DNA from: Phoronis australis
Lineage: Eukaryota > Phoronida > Phoronidae
NCBI GenBank assembly: GCA_002633005.1
Contig: NMRA01000221.1
Coordinates: 62,001 to 126,000 of the forward strand
Length of the DNA: 64,000 nt
Direction of reading: 5' to 3'
Part shown: one piece after another, positions 60,601-64,000 of the stretch
Layout of the letters: the number at the start of each line of letters is the position of its first letter
Numbering within the stretch: position 1 is the first letter of the stretch
The notes under the pieces: generated by a model
What the model was told of the DNA's origin: nothing
Databases searched by the model: none
The model's input: only the letters and a program-made list of their open reading frames with translations
Made by a program: the position numbers and the translations under genes

Positions 60601-62363
60601 GTTAAAGTTACTGCTAACGTTAGAGTTGCCTGTCAAAACTAATTTTGATTTAGACCACTCACTACAGCTGTAAAAGTGGCCTGAACTCTTTCGTTACTGA
60701 GATTAGAGGAGATCATGGGCTTTGGGAGAATTAAAAGTTTGTTCTTGAGCTGATGCTCACCACATAACATGACTAGCTTGATCAAGTTAACTTACTGCAT
60801 CTGGTTTCAAGCAACAATCAATAGGGTCGTCCCGGATTACACGGCAACAGAACTCTCCTTTGTCCCGGAGATAAGAAAGCGTGTGACCTTGTTTTGGAAA
60901 TTAGGCACATTTCCGTGTCTCATTGATGTAGGAAAAGCAAAGAATTTTAGGTCACGCATCCACAGGTATTTGTTCAATTTATCAAACTTTCTTACGTCAG
61001 AGTTGCAGCCCACAGCACAGCAGTAATTATACTTTGTCGGCATTGGAAGGACGAACAGAGTAATGCAGCCGAGAAAAAACATGTAAAAAATCGGACAACA
61101 AATAGCATGTGAAACTCCAGTGGCACGAAAACGAGGCAGCGAATGTGCCTGACGGATGTTTATGGCATTTTGGATAAATACAGTGAGATTCGAGTGTTGC
61201 TGTATAATCCAGGGCGGCCCTATTGGCTGTTGTTTCCAAGCCCAGAAATATCATCCAGTCTGAGAAACAATTTAAAATGCTTTAAGTTGTCTGTTAGAAG
61301 TATCTTTCTTTATGGAAGGAGTTAGGTCTTCTCACCAGCTTTAAAATATTTTTAAAAAATCAGAAAATGATGTTCTTTTTAATGTCTGGGGTGTTTACCA
61401 GGGTGGGAGTGTTAGTTTGACAAGGATCCCACATGAACTATCCTAAATGCATGCATTTTCATATCAAGCTGTTGTTATTTTAGTGTCACTGAGCAAATGT
61501 CAAGCTCCTAATTGTACTATTCATGAAAAAAATGCGGTAAAAGCTTACCATTTTCTCACAAAAATAGTTGTCAAAATTGATTTTTTTTATTTTCCAAAGG
61601 CTTAAGATATTTTTGTGAGTGCCCGCAGTTTTTCAACATATTGTCTGATGGTAGATATGGTGTCGACCATGTAAATGATGAAGCAATTATTTAGTGTTAC
61701 TTATCATTTGTGAGAAAAATAAAGAAGTGAAATATTAATTGTCTGCCATATTTTGTCATAAATTTATGAAATGTTGCCTTAAACTCCCTTTTGTAGCATA
61801 TCCCACCTGTGATACACCAACTTAGGCCATTATCAGTGCCCCTGTGATGCTGTTGTGTAATGTTAAATTATGTTAAGTTATGTTATACACATTGCAGGAG
61901 TTTGGAGACAGCACTGAAGACATACCAGTGTTTATTGTAGCAAATAAGTCAGATCTTGAAGAAGAAAGGGAAATACCCTCAGAGGAAGGAAAGAGGGTAT
62001 TTGTTGGATTTTTAATGGTTCATTACACTGTCAATCTCTTTATGGTTGCTTGGGAAACCACATTAACATTCAGTTTGACAATCATGTAGAATGATTTAAA
62101 ATATTAACACCTAAGTCGGAGGAAATATTTTGCTCTAGTCATACAGTGCATCAAATCGTGTACAGTGATTTAAAATATTAACAACCGTGTCTGAGTAAAT
62201 ATTAGTTCAAGTTCATTGAGCCAAATATTTTTGTTTTTAGAAGGCAGACGCCAGTGGCGCATCGTTATTTCGAGAGACGAGTGTGAAGACAGACCCACAA
62301 GGAGTATGCCAACTGTTTAAAGATGTGGCATACGCTCTAACTGAAAGATACAACCCTCAAGTG
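51593..62363 (+). CDS. Rab-family small GTPase, seven coding exons, last part uncertain
   Basis: Assembled by me from seven GT-AG exons: 51593-51609, 52032-52144, 55265-55325, 56770-56830, 60252-60329, 61898-61996, 62241-62363 (552 nt, 184 codons, all phases compatible). Seen: P-loop GEQAVGKT (residues 17-24), switch I Thr42, WDTAGQE (64-70), guanine-specificity NKSD (126-129) and ETSVKT (155-160), in the right order and spacing for a Rab G domain. The RabF3/F4-like stretches QLEVWDTAGQERF and LFRGAQSIVLVYDVT are also present. Family knowledge: Rabs are GTP/GDP switches that recruit effectors to membranes during vesicle traffic, anchored by C-terminal prenyl groups. The start ATG has an ACCATGA context and two in-frame stops just upstream (TAG, TGA). 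Odd points: the RabF1 pentapeptide, usually I-G-V/I-D-F, reads I-A-V-G-V; no C-terminal cysteines are found; the exon 6 donor is a weak GTATTT. I cannot assign a Rab subfamily. Confidence 0.88.
52032..52144 (+). CDS. Rab GTPase coding exon 2 (P-loop)
   Basis: Acceptor after TTTTTTAG, donor GTAAAC. Encodes residues 7-43: the first beta strand (YKVLLLG), the phosphate-binding loop GEQAVGKTS, helix 1 and switch I up to Thr42-Ile43. The Thr of STI is the conserved Mg2+-coordinating residue of small GTPases. The exon ends one base into codon 44. Confidence 0.9.
52555..52905 (-). mobile_element. Second copy of the THAP-carrying element (degraded)
   Basis: Aligns by eye to 60840-61220: shared TCATGGAGACAAGAAAGCGT-like, CACGCATCCA...GGTATTTGT, 'GGCATTGGAAGGACGAATAG' and 'AACTCCAGTGGCACAAAAAC' blocks. 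On the - strand TKYYCYAVG and KKFDKLDKYPWMRDLKFFA survive with a stop replacing Cys. TIRs are eroded. In Rab intron 2. Confidence 0.5.
53072..53283. mobile_element. MITE, CTTGGAATTTTTC ends, copy 1
   Basis: CTTGGAATTTTTCTCTTTTA at the left, GGTCATTCCAAGCCCTG at the right. The 63.77-kb partial copy shares the left ~45 bp. In Rab intron 2. Confidence 0.5.
54323..54957 (+). mobile_element. Penelope-like element fragment with inverted terminus, 12-bp TSD
   Basis: Flanked by an exact 12-bp duplication TTACTAAATTTA (54311-54322 and 54958-54969). Left end AAAAACCGGACAATCGCCGC is repeated inverted near the right end (54856-54930, arms of about 75 bp). The + strand encodes VVYKVECDNCKEFYMDSHRD and, after frameshifts, HCISYNHQANSVSIICREL, resembling the GIY-YIG endonuclease region at the C-terminus of Penelope-like proteins. 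The canonical second Tyr-Ile-Gly is degraded. It is a dead copy inserted into the 145-bp array of Rab intron 2. Confidence 0.72.
54838..54895 (+). ncRNA. Hammerhead-like motif at Penelope-like terminus (degenerate?)
   Basis: CTGATGA at 54851, stem GTCT...AGAC closed by a seven-base loop, then GAAAC at 54874-54878: the core layout of a hammerhead ribozyme, with one extra U before stem II. Penelope-like elements are known to carry hammerhead motifs in their terminal repeats. The second copy has CTGATGA at 56313 and GAAAC at 56336 with a five-bp stem (GTCTA/TAGAC), a compensating-looking lengthening. I could not prove stems I and III. Confidence 0.35.
55265..55325 (+). CDS. Rab GTPase coding exon 3 (interswitch)
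   Basis: Sixty-one bases after a pyrimidine-rich TTTTCCAG acceptor, ending at the strong donor GTAAGT. Encodes Ala44 (split) and VGVVTKVLVVNGVHVQLEV, then TG of Trp64: the beta2-beta3 interswitch. Phase 1 in and phase 2 out fit both neighbours. The expected Rab Gly-Val-Asp-Phe after Ile43 is replaced by Ala-Val-Gly-Val. A 145-bp-periodic repeat element ends only 46 bp upstream of the exon. Confidence 0.82.
55823..56415. mobile_element. Penelope-like foldback insertion, 12-bp TSD
   Basis: Exact 12-bp target duplication TTGTACATTGCT (55811-55822 and 56416-56427). Same ends as the 54.3 kb copy. The interior is a near-palindrome: the left arm carries the endonuclease-region remnant on the - strand, the right arm the shorter 3' part on the + strand, meeting at a CTATATACGT/ACGTATATAG junction near 56168-56180. 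Located in Rab intron 3. Confidence 0.72.
56770..56830 (+). CDS. Rab GTPase coding exon 4 (switch II)
   Basis: Acceptor TCTTTTAAG, donor GTAAAA. Completes Trp64 and encodes DTAGQERFRAITKSLFRGAQ (65-84). The DTAGQE motif carries the catalytic glutamine (Gln69 here), so GTP hydrolysis should be retained. RF..IT and the F/Y-RGA segment are typical of Rabs rather than of Ras or Rho. Confidence 0.93.
56831..57573. other. Rab intron 4, first part, no feature
   Basis: Only a 13-base C-run near 57491 stands out. Confidence 0.4.
57574..57736. mobile_element. MITE, TACCGTAAtCGTTCGGGTTAA ends, copy 1
   Basis: Left TACCGTAATCGTTTGGGTTA; right end reverse complement TACCGTAATCGTTCGGGTTA. Interior consists of repeated (G)GTTAACCGCCC / TTTAACCGCCCA motifs. 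In Rab intron 4. Confidence 0.75.
57737..59439. other. Rab intron 4, middle, no feature
   Basis: No element or exon signature that I can support. Confidence 0.4.
59440..59945. repeat. Partial second copy of the 145-bp-periodic element
   Basis: Same unit motifs (CTAGTGGCAATTTT at about 59516, CTAGTGATCATTTT at about 59658, CCAGTGGCCATTTT near 59871). The tail GTGCAATTGCAGGCACATTT matches the tail of the 53.3-55.2 kb copy. The head with ATGCGCCCAC is absent, so it is truncated. Lies in Rab intron 4. Confidence 0.6.
60252..60329 (+). CDS. Rab GTPase coding exon 5
   Basis: Acceptor TTGTTTTCCAG, donor GTACGT, phase 0 at both ends. Encodes 26 residues (85-110): beta4 SIVLVYDVTS followed by a helix with RRSF and YWLKTIDL. 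LVYD(V/I)T is the RabF4 region and F..L..W is RabF5-like. The preceding intron is 3.4 kb and repeat-rich. Confidence 0.9.
60818..61226 (-). mobile_element. THAP-carrying DNA transposon remnant with ~30-bp TIRs
   Basis: Left end CAATAGGGTCGTCCCGGATT and right end, reverse complemented, CAATAGGGCCGCCCTGGATT, extending to GGCAAC/AGCAAC. Between them, 60837-61082 on the - strand is open: YCCAVGCNSDVRKFDKLNKY then LKFFAFPTSMRHG. The C-x-A-V-G-C start and a later F-F-x-F-P are the front half of a THAP zinc finger (family knowledge: DNA-binding domain of P-like and Kolobok transposases). No transposase core is present. Lies in Rab intron 5. Confidence 0.55.
61240..61890. other. Rab intron 5, 3' part, no feature
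   Basis: AT-rich, no repeat termini seen. Confidence 0.4.
61898..61996 (+). CDS. Rab GTPase coding exon 6 (NKSD)
   Basis: Acceptor ATTGCAG, phase 0. Encodes 33 residues (111-143) including beta5 and the base-recognition motif NKSD (126-129), then an acidic EEERE segment and IPSEEGKR. The proposed donor is GTATTT, a poor match to consensus. It was chosen because it keeps phase 0 and the protein alignment flows into exon 7. If it is skipped, the frame reads on to a stop at 62087. Confidence 0.82.
62241..62363 (+). CDS. Rab GTPase coding exon 7 (G5)
   Basis: Acceptor TTGTTTTTAG, donor GTGAGC, phase 0. Encodes 41 residues (144-184) with ETSVKT (155-160), the G5 element usually written ETSAK, and the last G-domain helix (QLFKDVAYALTERY). 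The G domain is complete by the end of this exon; the hypervariable tail must come from downstream. Confidence 0.88.
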
Positions 62364-62529
62364 GTGAGCTCCATAGCACTGTTTGATCATGATGGCCTGT
62401 CCTGAGTGGCCAGCAAACACACTTGGATGAGTCAAAATTCCTAGGCAATCACCAAATCTTTGTTCGCCGCATGACATGCGATTTCACGGCCATACACATT
62501 AAGCTGATGGCGTGGGTTTTCATTTTCAG

Positions 62530-62562
62530 AACAATAAACTAAAGAACTTGCGTGGGTTATAG
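62530..62562 (+). CDS. Possible terminal Rab exon without prenylation cysteine
   Basis: A strong acceptor (GGTTTTCATTTTCAG) 166 bases after exon 7 opens, in the required phase 0, a ten-codon frame NNKLKNLRGL followed by TAG. If used, the protein is 194 residues and ends without the C-terminal Cys motif that Rab geranylgeranyl transferase needs. Alternatively this is a cryptic or alternative exon and the real tail lies beyond 64000. Evidence is splice signal and phase only. Confidence 0.3.
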   Translation, partial: NNKLKNLRGL

Positions 62563-62851
62563 CCTATTCAAATTGGTGATAAAAGCATGTCCAGTTTAGT
62601 ATCTGAAGTCCCTGAGTTTACTGTTCACTGCCATTTCATAATATGTTGTCATCAAGGAAATTTCTCATTCAGTCAGTCAGCCATGTGACATTCACTAGCG
62701 TATCTCCAACACAGCTTGCAGGATATTCAATTTTAACATCCCACACTTCAAGGGAGTGTCTCTAAGCTGTTCTTGTGATTACATTATAGGCTACTTTCAG
62801 TATCATTCAATGTGTCTGCATGTACACATTTCCATGAATTTGTTAAGTATT

Positions 62852-63314
62852 ACAAGGCTTGGAATTTTCCGTGGAAACGCGGATTTCCGCTTTTATCAAA
62901 TGTTCTGTCTGCGCATTTCATTATATTTCCGTGTAAAAAAAATCGGATATGATATAAAATTTCTGCGGCAAATTCCTTTCTTACCGCGGCGTTGCCGACG
63001 ACATTCACCTCGAAAAGCGGAATTTGCTCTTTATGTTTCGGAGGAACGTAAATTGTCAACATTGATAGCGTGGTGGGATTTTCAATGGCGTCTCGTGTGA
63101 TTGTAAACCGCGGTGACAAATACTACGGCTCTGCAGCCAAAAGTGTGCGGGGGCGGGAGTGGACGGACGGGCTAAAAAGACGCAGATGTATGCTACTCCC
63201 TACTTTTTGTCGTCGGCGAAAGGTTCACATCGACTATTTCAAGGCTGGGTAGCGCGCATGTTTCGGGCCATAAAAGTTTCCACGTTCTTTGTCATTGGTC
63301 ATTCCAAGCCCTGG
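62852..63314. mobile_element. MITE or TIR element, CAAGGCTTGGAATT ends, copy 2
   Basis: AAGGCTTGGAATTTTCCGTG at the left and GGTCATTCCAAGCCCTGG at the right. Interior is GC-richer than the surroundings, with open frames on both strands but no recognised domain. Confidence 0.5.
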
Positions 63315-63317
63315 TAT

Positions 63318-63535
63318 TACCGTAAACGTTCGGGTTAACACCCTGGGCGGTTAAATTGGCAAACCCAAAAAATCGGGGGTGGGCGGTTAACCGAGAGGTG
63401 GGTGCTTAACTGGAAATCTTTCAAAAATCGCAGGGGGGCGCTTAACCGAGCAGTGGGCGGTTAAATCGAAAATCCACCTAAAGTAGGGGGTGGGCGGTTA
63501 ACTGAGCATGGGCGTTTACCCGAACGTTTACGGTA
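63318..63535. mobile_element. MITE, same family, copy 2
   Basis: TACCGTAAACGTTCGGGTTA on the left, reverse complement TACCGTAAACGTTCGGGTAA on the right; interior GGGCGGTTAA repeated five or more times. Opposite internal orientation to copy 1. Confidence 0.75.
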
Positions 63536-63772
63536 GTACTCTAGAGACGTTCAAGTACATGTAAGATAACAAAATTTCTTTGGAGGAAGACTTTAAGACG
63601 AAGCCACATCACTTTAGCTGTGAGTTGTTTCAAATATGGTAATTCTTCGCTTATTTCACACAAAAAATTGCCAAAATTATCTTTTTTCCATTTTTCAAAG
63701 GCTGGCTACCGAACTGCAGATACTTCACTAAATGTGTGACAATATTCACGCACCACAAACCATGCTGGTAAT

Positions 63773-63877
63773 CAGGGCTTGGAATTTTTCTCTTTTAAGA
63801 GGATTTCTTCTTTTTTGGTTTCAATTTCTTCTTATTTGATTTCCAGTTGCCTCTTTTTTGTCTCTTTATGCACCCAC
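63773..63877. repeat. Partial CTTGGAATTTTTC-ended repeat, copy 3
   Basis: AGGGCTTGGAATTTTTCTCT then TTCTTCTTTT-rich sequence, directly followed by the head of a 145-bp-periodic element, the same order of repeat families as at 53.07-53.33 kb. Confidence 0.5.
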
Positions 63878-64000
63878 ATATTTATATGTGGACGCATTAT
63901 GCCGTCATCTGCGTCCAGGCGGCGTCCGTCCGTCTGGGTGGCGTCCATCCACCGTCCGCTGCTCTATCTCCAAAACCATTTGACATACATTCATGAAATA
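63878..64000. repeat. Head of a third 145-bp-periodic element, cut by window end
   Basis: ATGCACCCACATATTTATATG followed by GGACGCATTATGCCGTCATC and 'ATCTCCAAAACC', matching the head at 53328-53450 closely. It continues past the window. Confidence 0.6.

Overview
This is a eukaryotic, animal-type window: AT-rich, gene-poor, with a spliced gene, GT-AG introns of 0.2-3.4 kb, and dense old transposable elements from at least eight families. The mix (Kolobok-like and THAP-bearing DNA transposons, Penelope-like, CR1-like and L1/Tx1-like retroelements, many MITEs, frequent TACATGTA motifs) suggests an invertebrate metazoan, probably marine. I cannot name the species. There are no prokaryotic operons, CRISPR arrays or ribosomal RNA genes.

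The one gene I can build with confidence is a Rab-family small GTPase on the + strand (51593-62363, seven coding exons, 184 codons). All reading phases agree across the junctions, and motifs G1, G3, G4 and G5 are intact. Its switch I/RabF1 segment is atypical. A possible last exon at 62530-62562 would give a C-terminus with no prenylation cysteine. Weaker exon-like segments lie at 7106-7320 (+), 13240-13363 (+) and 17115-17184 (-).

Layout. 0-2.3 kb: tRNA-like SINE head split by a 1.4 kb TIR element. 2.84-6.79 kb: diverged repeat copy A, holding an L1-like remnant and a 1.2 kb Kolobok-like transposon with a THAP reading frame and TTAA target duplications. 7-20 kb: mostly unassignable DNA with a few LINE and MITE remnants. 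20.1-24.3 kb: repeat copy B, which keeps the empty Kolobok site. 25.5-28 kb: reverse-strand L1/Tx1-like LINE containing a 661-base assembly gap. 28-32.3 kb: two direct repeats of about 0.8 kb, possibly LTRs. 32.9-38.2 kb: an inverted pair of repeats, one of them split by a smaller TIR element. 40-42.3 kb: tandem duplications and a foldback. 44.8-46.7 kb: reverse-strand CR1-like reverse transcriptase. 47-49.6 kb: two TIR elements. 50.3-51.25 kb: second reverse transcriptase pseudogene. 51.6 kb to the end: the Rab gene, with introns filled by a 145-bp-periodic TIR element, two Penelope-like foldback insertions with exact 12-bp target duplications, THAP-bearing elements and MITEs.

The genes do not form a functional cluster. 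The Rab gene is the host gene, and most of the rest is the record of successive, often nested, transposon insertions. Four insertions can be checked inside the window by target duplication or by an uninterrupted paralogous copy.
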